The notes under the pieces: model-generated
Seen by the model: the letters and a program-made list of their open reading frames with translations, nothing else
Database searches by the model: none
What the model was told of the DNA's origin: nothing
Position numbers and translations under genes: made by a program
In this document: positions 13,401-28,400 of the stretch, in pieces
Numbering within the stretch: the stretch's first letter is position 1
How the letters are laid out: every line of letters starts with the position of its first letter
From: Apostichopus japonicus
Lineage: Eukaryota; Echinodermata; Holothuroidea; Aspidochirotida; Stichopodidae
Reading direction: 5' to 3'
Length of the DNA: 64,000 bases
Assembly (NCBI RefSeq): GCF_037975245.1
Contig: NC_092563.1
Coordinates: forward strand, 18,715,594-18,779,593

Positions 13401-16400
13401 CTCTCATTCATTATTGACAATTATTAAAGGGATGATTGGTGGCAAAACTGATATAGCTCAATATTGGTAAAATAATATTTCCATTAGCTAGTAGAATATA
13501 TCTATGTGTCTATATTTCACATGGTTAGGTTGTTCTTTCAGTATTCTGAAAAAGTTTAGGACAAAAATGTTATACTATAAACATTTTACCAGTGCAATAA
13601 CTTGGTTGAAGCCCACAAGTAAGTGCTACAAATTAAGAGATACATGGTTCTCAATAAATTCTGGGACTTGCTCTACAATAGTCAGATAGTTAAGTAGAAT
13701 TTGGAGCAAATTATATGGCAAAGAATCACGACACCGTCTGGCTTTCTGGTTTCATTTTAGATTCGTTATTTTGATGAAATCACACAGGCTGGAGAAGCTA
13801 CTAACAGTGTTTAGGTCTATTAGCAAAAATAATTTGTCGCTTCTGAATAATGACGCCCCCCCCCACCAGATAAGCAAATGGCAGTTGTGTATATAAGCCG
13901 CATACAATGATGACGCGGCAGGCGTCCTATGAAAACAACCCGGACCTGGACCTTTTAACAGCTTTATCACATATCAACACTATAGTTAATGTTTAGAGTA
14001 ATCCTTTAATAGGTTCCGAAATTCATTTCCAAAACAAAATCACATAAGCCTATAAGACACTGCAGTACAACAATTTTGTGACTGGGAGAAGAATCATGAA
14101 CTAGAATAGTATAGTTATTGTTATTGACTATAGATCTAGCACAAGTCACGAGATGGCCTTTTTACTATACTATCAGACGAACATAGTCGCGTGGTATAGT
14201 TCTCTACATGTCACTGCGTTTAACAAGATTATGGACATATTATCTAGTGAGAAGATCGACATATCAACAAGGGTTACATATTTTATGCATGTCTACATTT
14301 AAACATTGTTCTCAATTAGAGTATCGCGATCGAGGAATCACTTCTTCTGATTGATGTCTTGCTGATATAGTTTTACATATTATGTTGCCACATTGTATTT
14401 ACCCTTTTCAGAGTTTTACTTCCTTACTTTCTTTTTCTGTAAGAAATTAATATCATGATCAATATACATAATATACTCTTATTTCTTACATATAGGACAC
14501 ACAGACAGCTTTCAAAATGCGTTCGATTCTAGTGAAGTTAAATGGGTACAGTTTCCGAAGGCTTTCTATTCTGGACTTTTCGCTTACTCGGGATGGTAAG
14601 TGGTAGTAATGTTATAGTAATTATTAAATTGCTGTGCAAGGCATATGTTATGAATATAAGCGAAACTGACCCCCCCCCCAAAAAAAAAAAAAAAAAAAAA
14701 AAAATCGCAGCTTCGAGCGCTTGGTATATCAACCTGTTTGAGCGTTATTGACACGAACAGAGTAATTTAGGCTATATAATTTGCGCACTAAAGTTGTATC
14801 ATTTGAATATTAGTGGGGGGGGGGGGAAACAAATTTAATCAGCGCTTATCGATTGATATGTAGGGCTGGCTGACTATGAGTTGTTATTGTCAACACCCAA
14901 GCGAGATACTGGAACGAATTCATTTTCAATAGAGTGAAACGTTGTATACCATTTCATACAAAACTATAGTTGAATAAATACCCAAGACGTTTAGGCGACT
15001 CCTCCCCTCTTGTCCCAACTTTTATCAACCTTCAGACCGTTTCTCAGTATATTCCCAATTACGTTGCAATTAATTATCAAACCACATGAGGCATCATTCT
15101 GCATTCATTACATTGGAAATTTAAATCATTTGGTTCGATAACAACAATTGACAGGATCGAGTTGGAAAGGCCACCAATACTTTAATTAAGGAGGGGTGCA
15201 ATGTCCTGTAACATGTGAAATTCTTTGTGATCATGATGGTGGGCACGGATAGGGTGGGAGGGGATTGGGGCAATAGTCTACAATAGCCTGGCTACGGGCC
15301 TGGAAAATCCTACTTTGCTTATTTTTTCTCGTATTATATGTATGTTATACATGCGCACTTTAGCCCTCGATACGTATTTATGCGGTAATGAGTATAAGGT
15401 GGGTTAATACACTTAGTTTCAGTTTCAGTTTATTCTCAGCATACCCTTCGAAGAGGTAACAAAGACTGTACAATGGCATTATCAAGAAAACATAATAACA
15501 AAGGGATGACGTCAACTTACAGAACTTACAGAACTTATTGTAATGAAACAGAAGTCATAAAGAAAGTAGTAACCAGCAACTCAAATAACAACACTGACAT
15601 TAAAAACCAAAAATATCACAATTATGTAAAGTTTTCATTATTTAGATTGCACGATGTACTTAAATTCTTGTGGTATTATCACATCGAAAGTACACAAATG
15701 TATGCGATGACTGTCAATTAAATATGAACTAAGTATTTGTCAAAAAAAAGCATTTGTTAAAAAATTCTGTATACTTAACACATAAATGTCACTTAACCGT
15801 AAGTTTTAAGAGTTATAAAACTATAAAGCCAAGTGGATGGGACTATAGAATATTAATTATGAGCCGCATAACCGGCTTCATGTGGGATACTCAACTGAAT
15901 GATAGTACGTAAATGTAGGCGTTTTGTTTGAATATGATTACTTAATTTCGTTTTCCCTGTTTCTTTTCTGCCTAAACTTTTGAAAGGCAATTCCTTCCTC
16001 AGGTGACAGAAGAGATAGTTAATCCAGGCAGGTGAGTATGGATGCACGGTGGTTCCATAAGTGAGACTTCACTTTAACTTTTTCAGCAAAAAGGGGCGGA
16101 CGTATATATTGCAGTCTCAGATGAAAGCGTTGTGATATAAACCAGTGCATCTTCTAAATATTCGAATTAGCCGATTTAGATCGAATTCTTCAAAGGTCAT
16201 TGGTATACTCCGGTAGCAGTAATGTACAATTTGCAATTTACATAGTATATTTGGAAGGGCATGCACATATACTGCGCACTAGTGTTTAATATCAATGATG
16301 GTCTACACGCCAACAACTGCCTTTTTTTCTTTAAAACTGAAATGATTGCGTAACATTTGATGGATACTTCACCGATGTGAAAGGATGTTATTTTATGTTA

Positions 16401-19400
16401 TCTTAATTTAATCAAATAAAGAGTAAGTTTAACAAACTGACTTTTTCAAAATCGAAAATCGATTTCATTGCTGGTCTGGGTTTTGTTGCATCAGTGATAA
16501 ATGAAGACACCAGTATGTATGACGTCATAAATTGATTGCGTAATGTTCTTTTCCAAATAATATGAATGAAACTTTTCAAACCTTTTCCTATCTCAGGGAC
16601 GTAACAAGCTATATTGAGATGGCAAATGGACCAGGTTTTTGCTTGCTCTATAATACTCCTCAAACAATCAGAGCCACAAGCATATTAAGTTTGGTTGATG
16701 GTACACAAACTTGTATGTGGGCATGGAGTATGCCAAGAGAGCAGGGGAAATGGGGGTCAATGCATGAATCTTTTTTTTTTAAATTATAAACTTCAATTTT
16801 GGTCTTATTATTGTTTCAGAAATATTCCTCTGTCGATCACTTTATCGGTAGCTATTGTAATGGTCATTTTCATGCTCACAAATGTGGCCTACTTCGCCGT
16901 CATGTCGCCTTTCGAATTATTAGCGTCTGATGCTGTAGCTCTGGTAAGTAAACAATGGGCAAAACTTATAATATAAGTAAAATATGATATGTGTACTGAC
17001 CAGCAGTGTTACTTTAAAAATTCACGTGTATTACATACGGTGCGGCAAGGAATCACGTCTGGTTTTTCCGGTTTTCATTGTGTCTAAATATGACGTAACG
17101 GTTAATTGGTGAATAATTCATCGCAGTTTAAACTTATACTCTATTAATATTAAGCTGCGTTCCAGGGAACAATTCCAAAAGCTGGGGCAGATCCAAGATT
17201 TTTTGGTGGGGCTGTCCCTGAGATTGTTGAACCCCCCCCCCCCCCCGACAATGTAGAGGCTATTCTGCAGAGCACCTGCGACATAAACACAAATTAGAGT
17301 GACGCTAACTGGTGCATTTTGTGGCATATTTAGGCTATATAACTTTGGTCTATAATTCGGTCTACACGCAAAGCTGTGCCAACACTAATATTCTTACTTT
17401 TGGGTGGGGATGAAAAGAGGGCTGCACATACCCCACCCCACCCTTGAAAGGTAATTTTGATGATCTAATTTGGTATGATTCCAATTGTCATGTCCTTAAA
17501 CTCATGTTATAGGTTGTATTTGTGGAAGCCTTTTTTTCGATGCTTAGTCGAATTTCTTCGCATTTTGAATATTTTGTTTCTGACTCACAGACGTTCGGTC
17601 AGAGAGTACTAGGTGGTTGGTGGTGGATCATGCCTGTTGCTGTTACATGTTCATGTATTGGCTCAATCAACGGTGGAATATTTGGAACTGCACGGTAAGT
17701 TATATACCTACCTAGCTAGCTCTTGTATGATCGGTCGCCATGTGAATGGAATTACACAATCGTTAGGAATCAGTGTAGTCTGACGTGTTTTAATTAAAAT
17801 ATGTAAATAAAATGAAACGCTTTTAAATTAATTCTAAATTGACCGCATGTTGTGTAGATTTATAAAGAGCAAAAAAGTGACTAATTTGACCTCTGGAAGG
17901 CTTGCATGGAACAAACAAGTAAACCCAGTCCCATCATTTACCCCTGAAGTGGGAAAGAGAAACACACACACAATGAATTTTTTTTTTTTTTGAGCTGCAA
18001 TTGGCATATTTGATTTTTCCTTCATAAACACATCTGACGACTTGATCAAGTCTAAAAATGATATCATAGATTCGTAAGTTTTGAACATATCCAAATAAGA
18101 CACAGTGTTTAGTATTAAATGTAAAGACAAACTTTGTTTTTCTCGATAAACAGAGCCCAACGCAAAACTTTCGTTTGTCGTTCGATAAGACTGAGTTTAT
18201 CGAATTATTGCAAATTTATGCGCGAAAAACTGTGTATTTCACTCAAAAAACTCTGTTTATCGAGACAAACACAGTTTATCAGTCGATGAACTGAGTTTTT
18301 CGAATTATTGCACATTATGCGCGAAAAACTCTGTTTTTCCTTCGAAAAACTCTGTATATTGAGTAAAACACAGTTTATCAGTCGATGAACTGACTCCGCT
18401 ATTCGAAAACATAATAACTGCAAATCTGTAAAACGTGGAGAGACTATTTATGATCAAACCCATTATCATCTATGTCGTGGAAAACTGATCCTTATGGCCG
18501 TTATTTCAGCCGATTCACTCAGAGATTACAGTAACTACTGTAAATCTTAAAGTTTTGTACCACAGGAAATACTGGATTGTGCTGACAAATCGGTAGAATG
18601 TGCTATTATGATTACAGTAATAACTGAGGATATTTGTAATTCCAATAAATCCCAAACAGCTGGATTTGTTAGAATAACACATATCCCCAGTTTGTATACT
18701 GTAATCCTAATAGCACATGCTACCGATTTAGAGCACGATCCAGTTTTTACTGTGGTGAAAACTCAACTTTTTCATTGGGGGGGCTCAGCCCCCCCAATGA
18801 AAAAGTTGAGTACCACATTGAGTAGAAGAACCCTATTTTTTGTGGAGGTCAAAGGTCAGTTGGGGTCACCAGGGGTCAAATAGTGAAAACCTTGTAAAAC
18901 AGGATAACTCAAAAAAGGAAGGTTGGACGAATCTCATATTTAGTATGTAGATGTGACACTTTCAGTACAACATTTTATTGAGGTCAAAGGTCATTTGGGG
19001 TCACCAGACGCCAAATTGTGGAACCTTGTTTAATAGGCTACCGTATCTCTCACCGACCAGTCTATCAGATAACATGTGCGTTACGCCTCATACGAGTATT
19101 AGGCTATTGGCAATTGGAAATGAGCTTATGGGCATTCGTAGAACCTAAAACTCAAAACTGAAAACTCGAACATAATTGCATCGGCTTCAACGATCGGAAG
19201 CCTCACTTTGCGTGCAAAGTTATGTGTACTCTTTGTAGTACAGCGGTTCTATTGGACTTTTTCCGTCGTATTTAGTTCAGGTTGGATGTAGTTTCGTTGT
19301 GACCAGGCGCCGTTTATGAAACTTAACAGTTCGTCTAGTTCGATTTTTTACCATGACAAATGCGAAATAATTGTGTAAAACGGTCTTAGTTTGGCAGTGA

Positions 19401-22400
19401 GTTCACGAGCTTTTGTCTGGATCAGCTGTTGATCTCAATTTGTGTACTCTCTTCCACCAGTTTCAGCATAGCTAGGCCTTAAAAATAACGTTCGACTTTC
19501 GTCACGTTTATGATTATGGGAAAACTTGAACAAACCTGGCTAGGCCTGTAAGCAATTTTATGTTGTCCAGGCCCGCAACTGTTGGGTAGAATAGGGTTCG
19601 TTAACACAACAACGCGAAGAATACCAGTCAGAATACCAATACACTTAAGATGGCAAAACATCTCCTTAATTATTTCTAAAGGCATATTCCTATTGGCTAT
19701 CAGTCATAATTCGCAAAGTATAGAACAATTTAAGGAGTTTTGGGACAAGTTTGCTGTTGTTGCTGTTAGGGTTTTTGGAAGATAGATGCTCTTACAACCT
19801 CATTGCGTAAAAGACCGCTTTGATTTAGGCAGTGTAATGGAGTAATAGCGATATTTTTCCCGCATCAATCTGCAGCTAAAAGACAGATAAATAATTGGGA
19901 AAATGTACCAAGTCGCTCTAATCGAGCAGCGGTTCAAAGTAGCAGTGAGGTACTGTATATGCTTAGGACTCCCGCACACCTAGTTACTATATAGTATATG
20001 CTTAGTAAAATAGAGGAGCCCTAATGTAACAGAAGCCAAGCTATCTTCGTAGGTATTTAACAGATGTTGTATTTTTAATTGTTTGAGACACTACAGTAGG
20101 CCTAGCTGCTTATTTATGATTCTGCGTCATGTTTTACTTTGTTCATCACTTACTTTTGGTGGAAAAAGGTTAAATTTCATACTGCACAGAAACATAATTT
20201 TCCAATGTGCAATTACGTAGCACCATGCATCTGCCTACTCTTTTGTTTCACAGAGAGTAATGATGTTGTAGATCCGTACTATGGAGACTTGAACAGCAAT
20301 CATAGGCCTAGTGGCGAGTGAAATTTGGCGAGTAGATTTTTCGTCACGGTCGCCAAATAGCGAGTACTTTTAAAAATATTTGTCGAGGCCTGAAAACCTT
20401 GAAAACATAATTTCTCATGGTAGAAATCATGGATACTTGTCATACATGGTAGGCCTATATGGATTTGCCATATTGAGTACAAGAATCCTATTGCTTGTGA
20501 GGTCAAATCTCCTTTGAGGTCACCAGAGGTCAAACTCTGAAAAAACCTTTTCCATGATATCTAACGATGGAAATCGTGGATACCTCTAATACTTGGTGTG
20601 TTGATTCATAACATTGAGTACAAGACCACCCCTATTGTTTTTGTGGAGGTGTGTATAGCCACGTACAGTAGACTGACCTGTGTTTATAATGACATAGTGT
20701 AACTGTATCAAATTGTTGGTTCCGGCCATTTATATTGTAACAGCTATTTCTGGTTATACTAACAACCAGAATCCAAGTGCACTGAAGTCAACAAAACCTC
20801 AATGAATTTTGCATTCTAGTCTTTCTTACTTTCTTATGCAGAACTTTCTTCGTTGCTTCAAGAGAGGGTCAGTTACCAGACATTCTTGGTATGATACATG
20901 TGAACAGGAGAACACCGCTACCAGCGGCTGCATTTGCGGTGAGACTTTATCCGAGAATCAGAAATGTCTCGTCGTTTAAAATAAATTTAAAAGAATGTTT
21001 AAAGGATTGAAATCTTAAAGGAGTCATAAAGAATTGGAACAAAAATACTAAGAATAGAAGTGGAGGTAAAGTGATACCAAAAAGAGGGGGGGGGGGGGGG
21101 AATGGATAAAGAAAAGGCCTCGAAAACAGGGTAATTGTTATTGTTTTGAAAAACGGGCTACCACAATCTCAGGACAAATTGCCATTTTTTTGTGATATCA
21201 ATGATCAAAACATAAAAAGGACAATTTATTATAGTCGTAATTTTTACGACAGGAAGTTTGAAAGTAACGACCAAATTCATTTTTTTTTTAAAACAAAACT
21301 CGAACCCTGGATGCAGGAAGTAATTATGCACCAATTTCACTTTCAAGATTTCCACTTTAAAACAATATTTACCGTCGGTTAAAGTGAATAGGGCACCTCT
21401 GACCGGCATTAACGAATATTATCTCGCCTTGATCATCGATTTCATAGAAATTTAGATCTCATAAGCCGATCAAGAAATCACATAAAGAAATCACATACCT
21501 TTCACATACCTTTCAATCACATACCTTTCAACCTTAACCACTTATCCTAATCTCTATATCCATGATCCCTAACCCTAAGAGGAACGCATATTGATATAAC
21601 TCATTCTTCTCCTTTAAACACGCAATCATTTTAACATTAGACTGATACCTTACGGGGGTAAATCCACTTACTAGTTATCCCCTACGGGATTAAGGGTGCA
21701 TGAATGTTTCTACAATTGGATGTTTATGATTACAATATTGGTATACTTTACTATACCCTGTTTATAGCTCCATGCTATACCAAAACATCAGTGAATGTAT
21801 ATGTCAGTTAACTCTTCAACTGTTAAAGCAAAGCTTAATTTGTACTCGGACTGCAGAGTAATACTGCAATGCTAGGCATTTACATTAGTCTGACCACGGA
21901 GCTATTGTACGGAATAGCTTCATGGTCTTACATTGGTCTCACCACAATACACGTACGAGTAATGAAATAACACTTTCACGTTTATTCAACAGGTTTCTTA
22001 AAGTCTCAATACCTGTTTGCTGATGACTTTCGGATAAAACAAACTTCCGAAGTAGATTGAATATTTCTTATTCCAAATACATTCTGACCCGGTGGGTTTA
22101 ATGTAGAAAATCTGTCGCAATCGAAAGAAAGAAATTTATTTTCTGTTGCCCTTGTCTGTTACCGTAAAATCACTGCGACCGCACATTTCAACGTCTTGCA
22201 TATTCATCGATCAGCTGTTCATAAATAGTCAACACATGCGGCCCGATCAAGATTTGAACGCACTCCTATTCGTATATCGTCCACTTTTTACAATTCCACG
22301 GAGCCTGAGAAACGTCTGAAATCATCTGTTTATTCATTGTAATGGAAAGAATTACACAATTTCGCAACATACATACAAGGACCGAGAGAATGATACCTTT

Positions 22401-25400
22401 CAAGAGAAGGGACCTAATACAGGCTAGCCACGAAAGTGAAAGTATAGGCCTATGATTAACGGTAGCCTAACGGTAAACAAAACAGATAAATTTGATTGGC
22501 GCGTGATCTGTTGGGCGGGGCTTGCAAATTATGATTGAAGTTTAATGAATCTACGAACTCGTTAAAAAATCTGGCGAATTTTATTCAGCTCAAACATTTT
22601 AACCACAGATAACTCAATAAAAATAATGAATATTGATATGAAAATTGCATAGAAAGTTGTAAATTTCACTAAGCTTTTAATGCAGCTGGCTGGATAGGTT
22701 GGTTTAAATTTGGCAAACAAGTACTGAGACCTTAAACAAACTTACAGTGTATATCAAATAAGTATTTTATGTGATTGTAATTATGTATTATAGCCTATTA
22801 TGCATTCGCTTTCTGGTCACTTCGCCCGACAACCATTTCGCCCAACTGCCATTTCGCCCAACCAGCCGGGTCATTTCGCCCAACCAGCCTGGTCATTTCG
22901 CCCAACTAGCCTGGTCATTTCGCCCAACCAGCATGGTCATTTCCAGGCGCGTATCCAGGATTTTCTAACCCGGGGGCGCGAATTACTATCTAAGCGGAGC
23001 GCCACCATCGGTTGGCGCGCAGCGTACAAGAAAATTTCTGGTTTTGATACCCCCCAGATCACCGGAAATGGCACTTCTCGGGCTTGAAAATGACCAACCA
23101 GATGTACACTTTTACCTGAGAACCAAGTATTTCCCAATAGTTTTCTTTCCATCCATAACCTTTTTGAAGATTTTCACCAGTCACACATCATGTTCGACCT
23201 CATCGCATCTCCTGTGGATCATTGCTTTTGTAGGTGATCCTACGTCGCGGTCCACAATACCCGACAGCCCCACTTTTCAAGGTTTTTAGCCCATTATTTG
23301 TTGAGAATTTGAAAATTCAGATTTCTCGTGAATAAACTCACTTCAAAACATACCCATAATGTTGCAAAAAAAATGTCATCTATGGACAACCAATATAGAA
23401 AAACCTCCTTGAACCCCTAACAGACCGGTCAAAATTACACTAGTAGAGGGAAGTATGATGAAGAATGTTGGTCAGGAAATTTTCGAAAATTCAGACACAC
23501 TAATTTATTGGTGTAGAAATATTAAAAACCTCTTATAACGGCTATTATTAAACTTGGTTGAAGGAAATGAAAAAAAATACCAGATATTTCCTTCAACCGA
23601 ACAATACACATATAGGCGTAGGAGGCAGGGGCTCCTACTGAAAGAAAAATAAATTGCAATGATGTAGCTAAAGGAAATGAATAGTTTAAAAAATATCTCC
23701 TTGATAATTAAAATAAAGTTCTAAGCTTGGCCGACTAATTCGACATTACTAATGTAAAAGAGAATTTGACATAATTGGACCTCCATGCTTTTTCTCCATC
23801 TACATAAGACATTTCGTTGTTTACAGCATCCCGCGGTATACTGCGCAATTTCCACGAACCGTACGGTACACAATGACATGCGAGGTAATAACCGATGCTT
23901 ACTTATATGATATTGATATTGACGTGTTAAACGCGCGCAGAGCGCGCGAAAAATTTAGGTTATATTTTTCGGGTAAAGTCGTTACAGTCCCCAAAATCAA
24001 ATGGGTTACTATGACTACACACATCGACAGTTTTGAGGCTGTTCATCCTGGAACCTCGATTTTCATGCTCACTGATATATGATGTGATATCTACTGTGTG
24101 GTTTACAAATTCGAACAGGCGAGTAGCGAATACTTTGCCAAGGGAGGGGCGAAGCCTGTAGGTAAACTATCTAAGCGTAGCGCCACCACGAGTTGGCGCG
24201 AAGCGTACAAGAAAATTTTGGCCGAAAATGCCTCCCAGATCGCTGGATATGACACTTCCACTGCCTTGTAAGCTGCATCTAAGCATTTTCTATTTTGAAT
24301 TTACTAGCGATATCATAAAAAAATATGCTTGGGGGACGGTCGCCCCCTTCCCGAAATGCGTCATGTTCTCCGACGACTCCGACCAGCCACAGTTGGTTTC
24401 ATAGCACAATGGTTTAAGGCGTCCATACACACACGCGTTATGGTAGACCATATATAGTATATATATAGATACATTAGTGAGAGAGGAAAAATGGAAACGT
24501 CAAAAATGGAGTTGTCGGTGAAAGGGGTAGGGTGATGCGCCCGCCCCTTCTGACATCCTCGATCCGTCACTGGCTACCCTGTGTATATAATATGGATCAG
24601 CGCTGTAATGATGTCACTGTTCGTCTTTCTCTTCCCGGTGTCTTGGCATATTTATTCTACTCCCTCCCTCTTTTTTCTCCTCTTCTTTTTCTTTTCCCTT
24701 CCTTCCTCCTCCTCTTTTTCCCCTCTTTTTTCCTTTTTTTCTTCTCTTTTTTTCCTCTCCTCTTTTTCTTACCCGGGGGGGGGGCGCGCGCCCCCAACGC
24801 CCCCCTGGATACGCACCTGATTTCGCCCAACCTTGTTGGTCATTTCGCCCAACCGCTTTTTTTACTAATATTCAGTCAGAATAATATTACTTTTTCTATT
24901 TTACTAGTTCAAGTTGATTTATTTTGGGTTATGTTACTTCGTGGTAACTGGTAGGTAAATAAAGTGAGGTCCGCTTGATATCGATCGGAGTCTAAGCATG
25001 CAGTTATTTCGGGTATAAGATAATGGGAGGAAGCAGGACACTTCGCCCAACAACCATTTCGCCCAACTGCCATTTCGCCCAACCTTACCATTTCGCCCAA
25101 CCAGCCTGGTCATTTCGCCCAACCAGCCTGGTCATTTCGCCCAACCAGCCTGGTCATTTCGCCCAACCAGTCTGGTCATTTCGCCCAACCAGTCTGGTCA
25201 TTTCGCCCAACCTTGATTAAATATGATATTTCAAAAGAAAACGTTCGGGAATTGTTAACTTTACAGGATACGAACCGAATATTAAGGAAACTTGAGGATT
25301 GATCAGTGTGTTAGGGGTTAGGTTTGATAGTAAACGTTCGAATATTAAGGAACTTACTTGAAGTCCTTTACTTTGTATAACTTTAGTAAGGAAACGTTCG

Positions 25401-28400
25401 GGAATTTTTAACGTTACAGGATACGAACCAAATATTAAGGAATCTTGAGGATGGATCAGTGTTTTAGGGGTTAGGTTTGATAGGTTTCATATAGTAAACG
25501 TTACTTTTTCTATTCCACTAGTTCAATTTGATTTTGGGTTAGGTTACTTCGTAATAGGTAACTAAAAAAGTGAGGTCCGCTCGATATCGATCGGAGTCTG
25601 AGCAGTTATTTCGGGTATAATGTGAGGATTACACTACTTTAGGCGTTTACGCATAAAAAGGAAGTTATATTATTATACAAACACAGGGGAATAGGTCTTC
25701 ATAAAAACCTATGACACCTAACCCCTAAAACACTGATCCATCCTACTGACTAACACTGATTCCCGAATGTTTCCTAATTAAATTGAAAAAAAAATATAAA
25801 GCCCGTCCGTAATACTGAATTACTATATTTAATCAATGTAACCACTTTATCAATGTAACCACATATGTAATCACATATGTAATCAATTTAACCACGACTT
25901 CAAGTTTCCTTAATATTCGGTTCGTATCCCGTAACGTTAACAATTCCCGAACGTTTACTGTCAAACCTAACCCCTAAAACACTGATCCATCCTCAAGTTT
26001 CCTTAATATTCGGTTCGTATCCAATAACGTTAACAATTTCCGAACGTTTCCTTACTAAAGTATCATATTTAATCAAGGTTGGGCGAAATGACCAGGCTGG
26101 TTGGGCGAAATGGCTTATGAAATGCCACGAGTACCACAATACAAGTACAAGTACCAGGATGTTCCTCCATGTTAAAGGCATTGAAGACTCGCCCCAAACA
26201 GCGTGCTGCCATCTTTAAAAGTTAACTTTCCGTTGCTCGCAAGTGAAGTTTTCCTCTTGTCGCTACAAAATGCAAACAGTAATGAAACGTGACACCTTGT
26301 TATCTTTTGCTGGACCTGAGATGTCCATCGCTGTAATGTGCGTACACTGTGCTGTGGGTATTGACCGCAGCTGTATTTACTGACTGAACATTATTGTCTA
26401 ATTACCGACGGCAACAAGCTGTGTGTGTATTTTCTGGGATCGATGGTGGTGTCTAACACTTCTGTTACCCCTCATTCGAAACTAGGTCAGATTACCGGCA
26501 TTATACGTTTCTTTCTTGGCGAGTCTTCACACCCTTTAAGAGTACGAGTACAAGGCTGTGAGTAGGAGTACATAATCCTGTACTACCGGCAGTTTCTATC
26601 CAAACAAATCGAGAAGTACCCGAATCCACACGTGTGTGTAAGTGTATTCATTCCACTATTATATAATACGAGTAGGACAACGGAATCACTACCAATCTGC
26701 ACATTTTATTACTTTCGTCTTTGATGGAATTTAATCTTAACATTATTGTTTTTTCCTTTTTGCCTTGCAGCTTCCAATTTGCTTTATGATGCTAATTAGT
26801 GATGACGTCTTTGCTATGATTAATTACCTCAGCTTCAGCCGTTGGTTGTTTATCGCCACCACTGTTGCAACTGTGCCTTACTTCCGGTGGAAGTATCCCG
26901 ACATTGAAAGACCTTTCAAGGCAAGTGTTCTGTTCTTTTTTTTAACTTCATATAGGCAGATCTTGATTTTATCATAGTTAAAGAAAAAGAAGATTTGAGT
27001 GCTAATTATAGTTCCATGTCAATTCCGGTTTTTAGATATTTAGCTTTCAAATATGCTTAATATCGGGAAAGCTTCTTAAAGTCTTAACATTTTTGATGCC
27101 GGTTTAAGAAAAAATGTAAATGTTAATTCATTGTTTCATGTATTTTAATAGCTCAACCAAACAGCGATCTTTTAACACCGTATGTACAACAGAGTACCCT
27201 TGGATAACATTCATTATTTTGTATTAAGTCTATGGTAGTTATGAAAGAATATTTCAAACTAACTTTCCGATCTTTCAGTTCGCATTATAATTCCGTGCTT
27301 CTGTTTTAATTCATGAGCGTTGGTGGATCAAGTGTTGTCGCTCGCGGATTGGATCAAACGTTTCACTGTGGCCCGCAAATTTGGGACAGGTCCTGCAGGC
27401 CACTGTACTTAATGGTCTCTTTTGTTTCGAGTGTCATCTCTCAAATTTAAATGTAGTAAAGACATACAACCTGGATTGCTAGTAGTGTTTCCATCTAGTC
27501 TACAACATATTAAAATTAATTTCATGCCTCAAGTCACCCTCAACTGATTTAGCATTGTAAATATCCATTAGATAATTATTTTTAATATCTTGAAGCCCCG
27601 TTACATGCCTCAAGGAATAAATAAAATAGTAAAGCAAATGGAATAAAATTCAAATATGAACTATCCAGTGTAAACAGCTAGAAAAACCCGGCAGTCATTG
27701 TTACTTGGAATATTTAACGAAAGAGCACTGGGATTCGAGAGTCAGGTCGGTTCCCTGGGATATTTACATATTTTATTGTGTTAATTATGTTAATTTATTT
27801 TATATTTTATTTATATATTTATTTATATTCTTGGTCTGATTGGATTTTTTTTTAAATCAGTTCAAAGTATACAGCTTTTACGATGCCTTTTTCTCTGTTC
27901 TCTCCATTCAGGTTCCTTTAATTCTGCCCATCTTATTCACGCTCTGCGCAGTCGTCTTGGTCATGACTTCCATAATTTCGGCTACTTTAGAGTTTGTTGT
28001 CGGTCTGGCGATAACACTTGCCGGTATACCGGTATATCTCGTTTGTGTATGGTGGGAGGATAAACCTAAAGGAATAACTACCGCAACAAGTGAGTCGATA
28101 ATATGCTTTTCCCGGATTAAGAAACTTCGTGGTTTGGTGGAAGGGAGGGGGGAGGGGAGGGTCAACCTAAAAGTGTATTGATTCTTTGGAATCAATATGT
28201 ATGGCGTGTGTGTATACATATAAATGTATAGGATATTGATGAATAGTTTTGAATGCAAAATAGAGACTGATAACGATTTTTTCGAAACATCCAAACAGAT
28301 TAATATACCGCATTGATTCAATGGTTTATATCAGCTAACAATATTTTGTTAATAATCTCTTTTAGCAAGCAATTTGCAATTTCTAACCAAGTAGGTTTTT

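Noticed and set aside
24390-24450. tRNA-like A-box phrase (TAGCACAATGGTTTAAGG)
   Set aside because: No matching B box or cloverleaf follows within tRNA distance; possibly a decayed SINE head.
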